Shown piece after piece: positions 1 through 8,745 of a stretch of DNA of 64,000 bases. Source of the DNA: Teredinibacter purpureus. GTDB lineage: Bacteria > Pseudomonadota > Gammaproteobacteria > Pseudomonadales > Cellvibrionaceae. The stretch is taken from NCBI RefSeq assembly GCF_014217335.1, contig NZ_CP060092.1, forward strand, positions 4,371,501-4,435,500, given 5' to 3'. The position numbers and the translations under genes are program-made. Below the pieces are notes generated by a model, which saw only the letters and a list, made by a program, of their open reading frames with translations, had not been told where the DNA came from and made no database searches. Each line of letters begins with the position of its first letter. The first letter of the stretch is position 1.

Positions 1-561
1 ATGGCCGTTACCGACGACATTGTATCTATAATTGATGATGACACTCGACGCACCGTAAACGCTGGCGAAACCGAACACAAAGGCATTGAAGTTGGGTTTG
101 ATTGGCGCTTTTCACCCGAGTGGCAACTAGGCCTTTCTTACACCCAAACAGATCAAAATTACAAAGATTTCAGTTATGTATTTTTCTCCCGAGACTGTTT
201 TTGCAATCAGCAAATTAATTTTTCGGGAAACCAAGTGGCAAAAGCGCCCAGCAATTTAGGCAACCTCCGCCTGGAATACACCCCCGAAGCGCTCGCTAAA
301 TTACGAGTAGAACTAGAATGGATGAGCGTAGGCGACTACTACACCGACCAGACGAATACCCAACAATACGCTGGCCATAACCTCGTTAACGTGAGAGCAA
401 ACTATACGCTTAGCACTGCATTCAACCTGTACGCTCGCATCTCGAACGCAACGGATGAACTCTACTCCACTTATACCTCTAACCAGGTAAACGATCCCGA
501 CCTCAGCTACCGCCCTGGGAACCCACGCGCACTCTATGCAGGCTTTAACTGGAGCTTCTAG
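1..561 (+). CDS. TonB-dependent receptor, C-terminal fragment (5' end outside window)
   Basis: This is the last 186 codons of an outer-membrane TonB-dependent receptor. The reading frame is open to the left edge, so the ATG at position 1 is probably internal. The sequence alternates short polar and aromatic strands (VGFDWRFSPEWQLGLSYTQT, VNVRANYTLSTAFNLYARI) and ends in FNWSF; a terminal Phe is the usual signal for outer-membrane barrel assembly. The motifs ETEHKGIEVGFDW and YRPGNPRALYAGFNWSF are typical of siderophore-receptor barrels. The next gene starts 10 bases downstream and encodes a PepSY membrane protein, a pairing usual for ferric-siderophore uptake. The substrate cannot be told because plug and N-terminus are missing. 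Confidence 0.88.
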   Translation: MAVTDDIVSIIDDDTRRTVNAGETEHKGIEVGFDWRFSPEWQLGLSYTQTDQNYKDFSYVFFSRDCFCNQQINFSGNQVAKAPSNLGNLRLEYTPEALAKLRVELEWMSVGDYYTDQTNTQQYAGHNLVNVRANYTLSTAFNLYARISNATDELYSTYTSNQVNDPDLSYRPGNPRALYAGFNWSF

Positions 562-571
562 GTAAACCATT

Positions 572-2077
572 ATGAAAACGATACTCAATAATCCAAAATC
601 ACTTTTACATTGGCATAACGCGTTGGGATGGTGGGGTTTAGCGGCTATTACTATCTGGGTGTTAAGCGGCGCAGCGCACCCCATAATGAGTTGGCTTGGC
701 CCTAAAGCAGAAAACTTTTTTCCCCCATCAATGACCGTTGACGGGCAACAACTCGGGCGCGTAACCAACTTGATCTCGACCACAGGGGTTCTAAATAACG
801 CGCGTGTCGTAAAAGTGGTTCCTTCTGAAAAAGGCCCGTTATTACAGGTAACAACTGACGACTACGCACCACGCCAATATTACAGCCTTGCGTCGGGCAA
901 CAAATTAAATAATTTTGATGGCGAGCAAGCCAAATGGTTAGCGAGTTATTATACCGGCCGTCCAGTATCAGACATTGCGAGTATTCAATTTCAAACGAAT
1001 TTTGATGACAGCTACCCTTGGGTAAACCGTTTACTACCTGTCTATAACGTTCACTTTAGCGGCGAAGATTCTCTGCGAATATTCATTCATACTGAAACAT
1101 CAGCAATGGCCGGTTTAAATAACGAACTCAAAGCCTCCATGCAGTGGTTTTTCCAGCATGCCCATACATTTAAATGGTTAAACGGATTTGAGTACGGCCG
1201 GCTCATTATCATGTCACTTTTCATGCTGTGCTTAATTGGCACCGCCGTACTAGGTTTACTCTTAGTATTCGCGCTTAAATCTCGAAAGATTAAAAGTGGA
1301 AGTCGCCGGTACCATCGGTGGCTTGGCTACGTTTTATGGCTTCCTCTTCTAGCGTGGTCGGCCAGTGGGTTCTACCATTTATTGCAATCATCATTAGTGG
1401 ATAAGCCTGCGGGCATGCGCTTAAACACACCGTTTAATGCACCTTCGATGGAAGCACTCACACCCCACGTCAACTTACCTGAATCACTAAGCGATCATCA
1501 CATCAATAGCATTTCTCTGGTACGAGACGAAAATGCGCTGTTTTATCGGCTGAGTATTTCAGCCGCGTCAGACGTCAATGTATCGCGCACACAGCGCTAT
1601 ACCGGAATGCCTACCGAAAAACGGGCGGTATTTATTGATGCGACCACAGGGTTAATCTCCGACGCCCAAAATGATCAACATTACGCCCAAAACCTGGCGG
1701 CGAATTTTGCCGGTATCAGTACCGATAAGGTTGGTGCAAGTTCGATGATTACTCGATTTGGCACTGGTTACGATTTCCGCAATAAGCGCCTTCCCGTGTG
1801 GAAGGTAGAGATTAACGATGCCGACAACACATGGCTTTTTATCGACCCTATTACGGGTATTCTCGTTGACCAAAGCGAATCTATTGCGCGGGTAGAGGAG
1901 TGGTCTTTCACTTTTTTACATAAATGGAATTTCCTCACGCCTTTTACTGGCCGTATGGTGAGAGACATCCTAATCGTCGTCTGTTTAAGCTTTTTATTAG
2001 CCATTAGCTATTTTGGCGCAAAGCTGTTGCTGAGCCGATCTAGACGAGAAAAAAATACACTTAATCCTAGCGCCTAA
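572..2077 (+). CDS. PepSY-associated inner-membrane protein (iron uptake type)
   Basis: A 501-residue inner-membrane protein of the PepSY-associated TM family (PiuB-like). Four hydrophobic segments are visible: about residues 17-37 (GWWGLAAITIWVLSGAAHPI), 212-236, 250-270 (WLGYVLWLPLLAWSASGFYH) and 468-490. Two large periplasmic parts lie between them. His residues sit near the membrane segments (HWHN, HPIMSW, HHL-like positions), as in family members thought to act in siderophore-iron reduction. An AGGTAA ribosome site lies just upstream of the ATG. The gene follows the TonB receptor by 10 bases and is surely cotranscribed with it. The biochemical role of this family is not firmly known; ferric-siderophore reduction is the leading idea. 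Confidence 0.85.
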   Translation: MKTILNNPKSLLHWHNALGWWGLAAITIWVLSGAAHPIMSWLGPKAENFFPPSMTVDGQQLGRVTNLISTTGVLNNARVVKVVPSEKGPLLQVTTDDYAPRQYYSLASGNKLNNFDGEQAKWLASYYTGRPVSDIASIQFQTNFDDSYPWVNRLLPVYNVHFSGEDSLRIFIHTETSAMAGLNNELKASMQWFFQHAHTFKWLNGFEYGRLIIMSLFMLCLIGTAVLGLLLVFALKSRKIKSGSRRYHRWLGYVLWLPLLAWSASGFYHLLQSSLVDKPAGMRLNTPFNAPSMEALTPHVNLPESLSDHHINSISLVRDENALFYRLSISAASDVNVSRTQRYTGMPTEKRAVFIDATTGLISDAQNDQHYAQNLAANFAGISTDKVGASSMITRFGTGYDFRNKRLPVWKVEINDADNTWLFIDPITGILVDQSESIARVEEWSFTFLHKWNFLTPFTGRMVRDILIVVCLSFLLAISYFGAKLLLSRSRREKNTLNPSA

Positions 2078-2121
2078 AAATTGAGCTTACAGGTGGCCGA
2101 TAAAAGGCTCACCTGTAAGCT
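2075..2121 (-). terminator. Stem-loop terminator, minus-strand direction
   Basis: A 12-bp perfect stem (AGCTTACAGGTG at 2084-2095 with CACCTGTAAGCT at 2110-2121) has a 14-base loop. The A-rich stretch to its left gives a U tract when read on the minus strand, so it suits termination of the decayed minus-strand gene at 2245-3145. It also lies right after the PepSY stop and may work weakly on the plus strand. Confidence 0.6.
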
Positions 2122-2244
2122 TAACAATGTCACCTATCCAAGCTAAGCCCAATACCCGCAACCGTTATCACGCTCACCAAAAGCAACCCTCGCGGCTCAT
2201 TCTTTTTGACCTCATAAACCGTACTTATTCCCTAGCCTGCAAGT

Positions 2245-3145
2245 CTAGTAATTGTCGCCATGAATATGTCTAGCATCAGCATTTTTACCATTGCCATCAT
2301 AGGCATGGCAAGCAAAGTAATTTGCCGCCGTTACTAGATTGCTCTGGCTTGTATAAGCCGTATTTGGATGACTAAAGCCCTGCTGGGCGTTAGTTTTCAT
2401 AGTGGCATTTACCAACTGAATAGAGCCCCTTTGATTGTCAATAACCGAAGACGGCTGATCCGTTTCATTTCCCCAGAGCGCCCCTATTGTTTTAGAGTTT
2501 TCAAGCACTTTGAGTGGCTCCTCACGCTCTAGTGTCTCGAAGATTGCCGTCATTTGACGATTAATCAATTGAATATTCCCTCTATTCGTCGCAGACTGAT
2601 TATCGCCATCGCGAGCCCCCTCACCATAGATCATACAAATCTCAGTCGGCTGCCCCGTAAGCGGTGTGTCATCGTCGCCTGCTGGCACAAGGGGCCGCTC
2701 ATTAGCGCAAACGTCTCTCGTGAAGTTCCAATGTGCATTCGCAAGGCTCGACGGGTCTTGGCAATTGGGCGTATTACGCTTATGTTCAAATGCTGCCCAG
2801 CTAAACCCAGGGTGCAGCACAGTACTTTTGACAAAGCGCCCCCGCCAACCCCAATAACTCATTCACCTCGACAACGCCGTCTCGATTAATATCAGCATTA
2901 ATCCAAATATAGCCGTGTTTATCGGCCTCTTGTATCACGCTCCATAAGAGCTTCATTTCGCTTGAACCCGCCGGAAGCGTTTTACTTCCCACAGTAACAC
3001 CACACATTTCACGACTGAAACGCGCTTCGTAATACACCATACTGCCCGCCTGATTATAGATAACAGCATTGCCAAACACTTGATTGATCATTTCAGGAAT
3101 AATGAAATCATTTTCCGTATTGTCATCACCCTTAATGGAGAGCAC
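2245..3145 (-). pseudogene. Decayed secreted protein gene, frameshifted and lacking its 5' end
   Basis: Two minus-strand reading frames join into one protein if one base is removed near 2840-2850. The upstream part ends in NADINRDGVVEVNELLG and the downstream part continues with GRFVKSTVLHPGFSWAAFEH. The downstream frame has a FSWAAFEHKRNTPNC stretch and a late NYFACHAYDG motif, which resemble a family of secreted cytochrome-c-like hypothetical proteins; the second Cys of a haem CxxCH motif is not seen. Upstream of the GTG at 3145 the frame stays open only to a TAA at 3209-3211, and no signal peptide is found. The gene is probably non-functional. The family assignment is tentative. Confidence 0.55.
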
Positions 3146-3272
3146 AAAGATAAAAGGCTTATCTTTGTTGTTAAACGCGTGGTCAGATTGCGCACGCGCG
3201 CCGAGATTTTACCCAGAGGATAGACCACACCCTCACTTAACGATCATTTTATAGACAATCGCGTTGCTAAAC

Positions 3273-3301
3273 TTGACACCCCCACACCATGCCCCTAGCA
3301 T
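3273..3301 (+). promoter_or_regulatory. Candidate sigma70 promoter of ispB
   Basis: TTGACA at 3273-3278 and TAGCAT at 3296-3301 are separated by 17 bases and lie 33 bases before the ispB start. The -35 box is a perfect consensus. No experimental support exists here. Confidence 0.6.
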
Positions 3302-3334
3302 CCACCCCTCAAAAACAACTGGCGAAATGACCTC

Positions 3335-4297
3335 ATGCAGTCCTTCCACGAAGTGGTGCAAAACGACTTTGAATCCGTCAACCGGCTCATTATTGACCAG
3401 CTACACTCTGACGTGGCGCTGGTAGAAAATATTGGACACTACATTGTTGACGCTGGTGGCAAACGTTTGCGCCCGCTACTCGTCCTATTAATGGCCAATG
3501 CACTCAACTACAAAGGTCAACAACACATTGATCTAGCCGCCATTATTGAGTTTATTCATACCGCAACACTACTGCACGATGATGTTGTCGACGTATCCTC
3601 TCTTCGTCGAGGGCGCCCGACCGCCAATGCAGAATGGGGTAACGCTCCCAGTGTATTGGTCGGTGACTTCCTATACTCTCGATCCTTTCAGATGATGGTC
3701 GCCATTGGCAACATGGATATTATGGCCATATTGTCTGACACCACTAATATCATCTCTGAAGGTGAAGTGCAGCAGCTCGTCAACGCTAGAAATCCAGACG
3801 TAACGGAAGACAACTATCTCACCGTCATTCACAAGAAGACAGCAGCCTTGTTCGAGGCGGCCTGTGAAATAGGTGCCGTTATTGCCGGTGCAAATGCCCA
3901 GCAACGCGCGCAAGCACGGCAAATTGGCTACCATTTAGGCGTCGCCTTTCAGCTTATTGATGACGCGTTAGATTACGAAGGAAATGCCGAAGAACTCGGC
4001 AAGAATGTGGGTGACGATTTAGCCGAGGGCAAACCCACCCTGCCATTAATTCACGCTATCGCCAACGGCACGTCAGAAGAAGCTGAATTGGTAAAACAAA
4101 GCATTCGCGATGGCGATATCAACAAACTGCAACAAATTATCACTATCGTGCAGCAGCGCGGTGGTTTGGAGTACACCAAAGAGTGTGCCCGCAACCATGC
4201 CGAGAAGGCTCAAGCACTCATTGCTAACCTTTCGGCCACACCTTACCAGTCCGCTTTAGCGGATCTCACACGCTTCTCGGTAGAGCGCAGCAACTAA
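3335..4297 (+). CDS. ispB: Octaprenyl diphosphate synthase
   Basis: A 320-residue trans-long-chain prenyl diphosphate synthase, which adds isopentenyl units to farnesyl diphosphate to make the ubiquinone side chain. The first aspartate motif is in ATLLHDDVVD (about residue 81) and the second in FQLIDDALDYEG (about 208). The substrate-binding GGKRLRP motif is near residue 42. Length and N-terminus match Escherichia coli IspB. The Shine-Dalgarno site is weak. In many gammaproteobacteria ispB lies divergent from rplU-rpmA-obg; those genes are absent here, and a decayed gene sits upstream instead. The pgi gene follows after a 56-base gap on the same strand. Confidence 0.93.
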   Translation: MQSFHEVVQNDFESVNRLIIDQLHSDVALVENIGHYIVDAGGKRLRPLLVLLMANALNYKGQQHIDLAAIIEFIHTATLLHDDVVDVSSLRRGRPTANAEWGNAPSVLVGDFLYSRSFQMMVAIGNMDIMAILSDTTNIISEGEVQQLVNARNPDVTEDNYLTVIHKKTAALFEAACEIGAVIAGANAQQRAQARQIGYHLGVAFQLIDDALDYEGNAEELGKNVGDDLAEGKPTLPLIHAIANGTSEEAELVKQSIRDGDINKLQQIITIVQQRGGLEYTKECARNHAEKAQALIANLSATPYQSALADLTRFSVERSN

Positions 4298-4353
4298 TAA
4301 AAAAGCCGCCAGCCATTCCTACCCTGAAGCACGCAGCAATAGAGAGTCTATCG

Positions 4354-5997
4354 ATGCAAAAACGTACACTATCCGATCTTTATAATAACTGGGATCAACT
4401 CGTTGAAAACGCTACTTCATGGGAAGGGCGTACCTTAAAACAAGCTTTCGAAAAAGACGCCAATCGCTCGGCTCGCTATACCGTTTCAGCCACTGGCCTA
4501 GAATTGGACTTTTCTAAAAACCACATTGACGAAACAACACTGTCACTCTTACTCGACGTTGCCAAGCAAGCAGACCTCAAAGGTGCTATAAAGCGCTTGA
4601 TGCGCGGTGACCACGTCAACAATACCGAAGATCGCCCAGCGTTGCACAGCGCCCTACGATACGCTGGCAAGGCCTCTAGCCCCGAAGAGAAAGCGGTAGA
4701 GTCAACACTCAACAAAATGGCCGGCTTAATTGAATCTGTGCATAGCGGCGAATGGAAAGGCTACAAAGGCGATAAGATTACTGACGTCGTCAACATTGGT
4801 ATCGGCGGCTCCGACTTAGGCCCTCGCATGGTAACAAAAGCGCTAACACCCTTTCATACAGGGCATGTGAACGTTCACTTCGTTGCAAACATAGACGGCG
4901 CCGAAATCCATGACCTTACCCAAACATTAAATGCCGATACGACACTCTTCTTAGTTGCTTCCAAATCATTCTCTACTTTAGAGACCCTCGAAAATTCACT
5001 CACCGCTCGTCGATGGATGCTGGAAAATGGCTGTGCCGAAAATGAACTCCGCCATCACTTTGTTGCCATCTCGTCAAAAGTCGATAAAGCCGTTGAATTC
5101 GGTATTGATGCCGACAATGTTTACCCGTTATGGGATTGGGTAGGCGGCCGATACTCATTGTGGTCTGCTATAGGCATGCCCATAGCTTTCGCCGTTGGTA
5201 TGGACAATTTCCGCAAGCTTCTGTCTGGTGCGAATGCAATGGACACTCACTTTGCTGAAGCGCCACCGGAAAAAAACATTCCCGTGCTTATGGCCCTTAT
5301 CGTGTTCTGGTACAGCAACTTCATGGATACCGACACGCAAGCCATACTTCCTTACGCTTACCACTTACAGCTGCTCCCAGCCTATTTACAGCAACTTGAA
5401 ATGGAAAGTAATGGCAAAAGTGTTACAAAAGAAGGCGTGCGCGTAGACTACCAAACAGGCTCTATTGTATGGGGTACTGAAGGAACAAATGGCCAGCACT
5501 CGTTCCACCAACTACTGCATCAAGGCACAACCACGATGCCTATCGATTTTATTGCCACCCTGCAAGCCCATCACCCAATCGATCATCAACATAAATACTT
5601 GTTTGCCAATTGTGTGGCGCAAAGCCAAGCTCTTATGACGGGGCGCGATCTCGCAACAACGGAAACAGAGCTGCGTGCAGCAGGTGTCAGTGAAAGTGAA
5701 ATAACCACCTTAGCAGAACACAAAGTTCATCCGGGTAATCGCCCAAGCAACACTATTTTGATGGACAAGCTAACCCCAGAAACACTCGGCGCACTTGTCG
5801 CAGCCTACGAACATAAAGTGTATACATTGGGCACATTGTGGAATATTAACTCCTACGACCAATGGGGCGTAGAGCTAGGTAAGTTACTCGGCACACACAT
5901 TGCCACTGCCATAGACACAACGGATATCCCCGGCGACTGGGACTCATCAACCCAAACTTTAGTGCGTAAGTTTAACGAAGCAAACAAAAGTATTTAA
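4354..5997 (+). CDS. pgi: Glucose-6-phosphate isomerase
   Basis: A 547-residue phosphoglucose isomerase that interconverts glucose 6-phosphate and fructose 6-phosphate in the cytosol; the length is that of the bacterial enzyme. Family signatures are clear: VNIGIGGSDLGPRMV (about residues 146-160), the phosphate-binding VASKSFSTLETL (about 203), DWVGGRYSLWSAIG (about 254), QLEMESNGK with the catalytic Glu (about 347), and NSYDQWGVELGKLLG near the C-terminus. A GAGAG ribosome site precedes the ATG. It supplies glucose 6-phosphate, which phosphoglucomutase can pass to the galU and glycogen pathways encoded further on. A strong terminator follows at once. Confidence 0.97.
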   Translation: MQKRTLSDLYNNWDQLVENATSWEGRTLKQAFEKDANRSARYTVSATGLELDFSKNHIDETTLSLLLDVAKQADLKGAIKRLMRGDHVNNTEDRPALHSALRYAGKASSPEEKAVESTLNKMAGLIESVHSGEWKGYKGDKITDVVNIGIGGSDLGPRMVTKALTPFHTGHVNVHFVANIDGAEIHDLTQTLNADTTLFLVASKSFSTLETLENSLTARRWMLENGCAENELRHHFVAISSKVDKAVEFGIDADNVYPLWDWVGGRYSLWSAIGMPIAFAVGMDNFRKLLSGANAMDTHFAEAPPEKNIPVLMALIVFWYSNFMDTDTQAILPYAYHLQLLPAYLQQLEMESNGKSVTKEGVRVDYQTGSIVWGTEGTNGQHSFHQLLHQGTTTMPIDFIATLQAHHPIDHQHKYLFANCVAQSQALMTGRDLATTETELRAAGVSESEITTLAEHKVHPGNRPSNTILMDKLTPETLGALVAAYEHKVYTLGTLWNINSYDQWGVELGKLLGTHIATAIDTTDIPGDWDSSTQTLVRKFNEANKSI

Positions 5998-6025
5998 CCC
6001 ACAGGCTGGGCCTTAAATCGTTAGA

Positions 6026-6050
6026 ACGCGGCCTAGGGCCGCGTTTTTTA
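6026..6050 (+). terminator. Rho-independent terminator of pgi
   Basis: The stem is ACGCGGCC (6026-6033) paired with GGCCGCGT (6037-6044), with a 3-base loop and a run of T residues to 6049. It starts 29 bases after the pgi stop codon. Confidence 0.85.
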
Positions 6051-6163
6051 TACTCGCTAAACGTAATATTTCACTGAGGCTACAGCTATTACAGCATAAG
6101 TAAGTTAAATTCAGGGGCAGTAAAACCTGAACTTTCTATTATTCGCTTAGTCTCACTCGCTAC

Positions 6164-6180
6164 CAGTACAAAAAGTACTG
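6164..6180. promoter_or_regulatory. Perfect inverted repeat upstream of the bufferin operon, possible operator
   Basis: CAGTAC and GTACTG flank five A residues, giving a 17-base perfect dyad 56 bases before the start of the precursor gene. The spacing fits a dimeric repressor or activator site in the promoter region. No regulator gene is adjacent. Function is inferred from position only. Confidence 0.4.
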
Positions 6181-6236
6181 ACAGAACAGACCTAAATTTT
6201 GCTCCCACAGGGAGTTACTTCGTCAGGAGATCACCG

Positions 6237-6515
6237 ATGAAAAACATGAGTAAAACACTAGCATTATCCAGTGCCATCGCCGCAGGCGTTATGATGGCCT
6301 CAAGTCACGAAGCGCTTGCAGGCAAAGCTAGCATGGAGAAATGCTACGGTATCGTTAAAGCCGGTAAAAATGATTGTGCCATAAAAAGCCAAGGCACCAG
6401 CTGCGCGGGCCAAGCCAAAAAAGATGCCATTTCAGATGCATGGATCTACGTTCCAAACGGAAAATGTGAATCCATTGTTGGCGGTAGCTTAACCCCCAAA
6501 GGCGCACAAAAGTAA
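6237..6515 (+). CDS. bufA1: Bufferin precursor peptide, DUF2282 (BufA1) family
   Basis: A 92-residue exported, ribosomally made peptide of the DUF2282 family, known from recent work as bufferins: copper-related peptides whose cysteines are modified by an MNIO enzyme. Residues 1-28 form a signal peptide with a cleavage site after SHEALA. The mature part has four cysteines, C36 (MEKCYG), C47 (GKNDCA), C56 (TSCAG) and C77 (NGKCES), in the family pattern. The ribosome site AGGAGA at 6225-6230 is strong. The genes for the modifying enzyme, its partner and a DoxX protein follow. A hairpin right after this gene may limit read-through, so the peptide would be made in excess. Metal binding is known for the family, not shown here. 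Confidence 0.9.
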   Translation: MKNMSKTLALSSAIAAGVMMASSHEALAGKASMEKCYGIVKAGKNDCAIKSQGTSCAGQAKKDAISDAWIYVPNGKCESIVGGSLTPKGAQK

Positions 6516-6536
6516 ACATAGCTACCTGTGAACCAC

Positions 6537-6570
6537 CTAAAAGGCTCATTGAGTTATCGGGGCCTTTTAG
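6537..6570 (+). terminator. Hairpin between precursor and modification genes, likely attenuator
   Basis: CTAAAAGGC (6537-6545) pairs with GCCTTTTAG (6562-6570) around a 16-base loop. There is no long U tract, so it would act as a partial terminator or as a 3' stabilising structure for the precursor message. Confidence 0.55.
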
Positions 6571-6594
6571 TGTAACCAGCCCGTACCTTTATTT

Positions 6595-7443
6595 ATGACT
6601 GAACCTCTCCCCCTACGCTGCGGTGTTGGGCTAAAAGCACAGCACTACAACGATATTATTCACGAACAACCTAATGTTGGTTGGTTCGAGATTCATCCTG
6701 AAAACTATATGGGTCCTGGCGGGCCGCCACATCATTACCTACAAAAAATCAGAGCACAATACCCTCTTTCACTGCACGGAGTAGGGCTTTCGTTAGGCTC
6801 AAGCGAGGGGGTTAGTAGCGAACATTTACACGCGCTAAAACGGGTAATCGATCGATATCAGCCCGCTCAAGTATCCGAACATATCGCGTGGAGTCACTGG
6901 AATAGTATTTATTTAAATGATTTACTGCCGTTACCTTACACACATGAAAGCTTACAAATACTTTGTGACAACATCGACCGCACACAAGCTTTTTTAGGCC
7001 GATCAATACTCATCGAAAACCCTTCAACATATATCGACTTTTCATACAGTGATCTCACCGAGAGTGCATTCATTAATGAAGCCTGTCAGCGCACAGGCGC
7101 GGGCCTACTTCTCGACGTTAATAATATTTTTGTCTCTGCCACCAATAACGGATTTGACCCTTACCATTACATTGACACCATTAACACGCAATATATTGGC
7201 GAAATCCATCTTGCAGGCCATACAGAAAAAACATTACCCGATGCCTCCATTATTCGCATCGACGATCACGGCTCGGCTGTTAAAAACAGCGTATGGATGT
7301 TATTTAAGTATCTATTAACCAAGACAAACAAACCGTTCCCAACACTCATTGAATGGGACAACGATATTCCAGAATGGGCGGTTTTAGAAGGAGAAGCACA
7401 TAAAGCTGAAACACTTCTAGTACGTCAACGAGAAGGCGCTTGA
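6595..7443 (+). CDS. bufB1: MNIO-family multinuclear iron oxidase, DUF692 (BufB1)
   Basis: A 282-residue TIM-barrel enzyme of the DUF692/MNIO family. Such enzymes use two or three iron ions and oxygen to rebuild cysteine residues in RiPP precursors; bufferin enzymes form thiooxazole groups. Likely metal ligands lie in conserved motifs: EIHPENYMG (about residue 33), LHGVGLSLG (about 61), SEHIAWS (about 97), LIENPSTYI (about 139), LLLDVNNIF (about 175), EIHLAGH (about 204), DDHG (about 223) and TLIEWDND (about 253). The ribosome site is very poor compared with that of the precursor, which suggests lower expression. BufC follows with a 1-base gap. Confidence 0.93.
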   Translation: MTEPLPLRCGVGLKAQHYNDIIHEQPNVGWFEIHPENYMGPGGPPHHYLQKIRAQYPLSLHGVGLSLGSSEGVSSEHLHALKRVIDRYQPAQVSEHIAWSHWNSIYLNDLLPLPYTHESLQILCDNIDRTQAFLGRSILIENPSTYIDFSYSDLTESAFINEACQRTGAGLLLDVNNIFVSATNNGFDPYHYIDTINTQYIGEIHLAGHTEKTLPDASIIRIDDHGSAVKNSVWMLFKYLLTKTNKPFPTLIEWDNDIPEWAVLEGEAHKAETLLVRQREGA

Positions 7444-7444
7444 T

Positions 7445-8272
7445 ATGACGCTGAAAAAATTTCAACAAAATTTTGGCGAATTTTTTCTATCTGGCGAACA
7501 CGATTTTGCACTACAAAAACAATTAAAGGCCTACCCTCGCGACATCTTAGAAGCACGGCTGAATATCCATAGAAACAACTATTACGCATCTCTTGGCGAC
7601 ATTTTGCGTGAAACATTTAGCACCGTTAACCAACTGGTAGGCGACACATTTTTTACAGCTCTCGCAAACAACTACCTCACCCAACACCCCCCAACTAAGG
7701 CTGCTATGCTTTGGCTCGGCGATACCTTCCCTCACTTTATTGCCCGCTTTGAACATACCCAAAAAATATCGTATCTAGCAGATGTAGCGCGCGTTAATTG
7801 GGCACAGCACTTAGCTTATCACGCAAAAGACACCCCCCCCTTAACCGCACGGAATTTCGCTGACATAGACAACGACACGCTTGGCCAAAGCGCTTTTATC
7901 TTTCACCCCAGTCTTGCGCTACTACAATCACCTTATGCTCTATATTCCATTTGGCAGTACTGCCTTCCAACAGAGGAGGCTAACGTTGATGAGGGTTCGA
8001 CTATACTCCCCTCAGAGATCGACGCAGACAGGCCCGAAAATATACTTGTCGCAAGGCCTAGCACCACGGTCGCCACTTACAACCTTTCACATGAAGTCGC
8101 TTTTTTTATCTCTCAACTATTGACCGGCCAAACACTGCTAGACGCCGTATCTCGCACTGCAGACTATAGCGACTCTCACAAGCTCGACTTTAACGCCAGC
8201 GATGCTGTGTCATTCTTAATTTCCTCAGGCATCGTTACCTCAACCATTATTCCCGAGGGCGATGCTCTATGA
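7445..8272 (+). CDS. bufC1: DUF2063 partner protein of the MNIO enzyme (BufC1)
   Basis: A 275-residue protein with an N-terminal DUF2063 domain. In MNIO systems such proteins bind the precursor leader and bring it to the DUF692 enzyme. The N-terminal region has the family pattern QQNFGEFFLSG, LNIHRNNYYASLGDILRETF (about residues 37-57) and FTALANNYLTQHPP (about 72). The middle has the VARVNWAQHLAYHA stretch typical of DUF2063. The C-terminal half, with FISQLLTGQTLLDAV and a final VSFLISSGIVTS helix, looks like a degraded winged-helix recognition domain. The stop overlaps the next start by 4 bases (ATGA), so translation is coupled. Confidence 0.87.
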   Translation: MTLKKFQQNFGEFFLSGEHDFALQKQLKAYPRDILEARLNIHRNNYYASLGDILRETFSTVNQLVGDTFFTALANNYLTQHPPTKAAMLWLGDTFPHFIARFEHTQKISYLADVARVNWAQHLAYHAKDTPPLTARNFADIDNDTLGQSAFIFHPSLALLQSPYALYSIWQYCLPTEEANVDEGSTILPSEIDADRPENILVARPSTTVATYNLSHEVAFFISQLLTGQTLLDAVSRTADYSDSHKLDFNASDAVSFLISSGIVTSTIIPEGDAL

Positions 8273-8733
8273 CTATTTTCAATAAAATTGATCGATTCGC
8301 AAAAACACTGGGCGATATTATTCCCGAGGCGGTGCTTTCTATTTCTGCCCGCGTTTCGGTCTTTATGATTTTCTGGCTATCCGCACAAACAAAAATTGGA
8401 GGGGACGCAATCTTCGGACAAAAATGGATGTTTTGGAATGTTTCACAAACAACGCTTCTATTGTTCGAATATGATTACGCCCTACCCTTAATTCCCGCCG
8501 ATATCGCAGCTTACCTCGCGAGCATCACAGAATTTTTAATATCGATATTAATACTTGTTGGCTTCATGACGCGCGCAAGCGCCCTTATTTTTATAATCAT
8601 GACGCTCATAATTGAAATTTTCGTTTACCCCGAAGCATGGGCAACCCACCTACTTTGGTTGGTGCCATTACTGTATATTCTAAAGCAGGGTGCCGGTGTA
8701 TTTTCGGTCGATTCATTGCTAAAAAAAACTTAA
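8269..8733 (+). CDS. DoxX-family membrane protein of the bufferin operon (BufD-like)
   Basis: A 154-residue protein with four predicted membrane helices at about residues 25-43, 79-99 (IAAYLASITEFLISILILVG), 104-123 (ALIFIIMTLIIEIFVYPEAW) and 126-140. It belongs to the DoxX/DUF417-like group often placed last in DUF2282-DUF692-DUF2063 operons. Its role is not settled; a link to quinone or oxygen chemistry or to export of the peptide has been proposed. It overlaps bufC1 by 4 bases and ends just before a strong bidirectional terminator. Confidence 0.85.
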   Translation: MTIFNKIDRFAKTLGDIIPEAVLSISARVSVFMIFWLSAQTKIGGDAIFGQKWMFWNVSQTTLLLFEYDYALPLIPADIAAYLASITEFLISILILVGFMTRASALIFIIMTLIIEIFVYPEAWATHLLWLVPLLYILKQGAGVFSVDSLLKKT

Positions 8734-8745
8734 CTCCGTAAAAAT

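Noticed and set aside
313..783. 156-codon minus-strand frame across the receptor and PepSY genes
   Set aside because: It overlaps two well supported plus-strand genes and has no recognisable domain.
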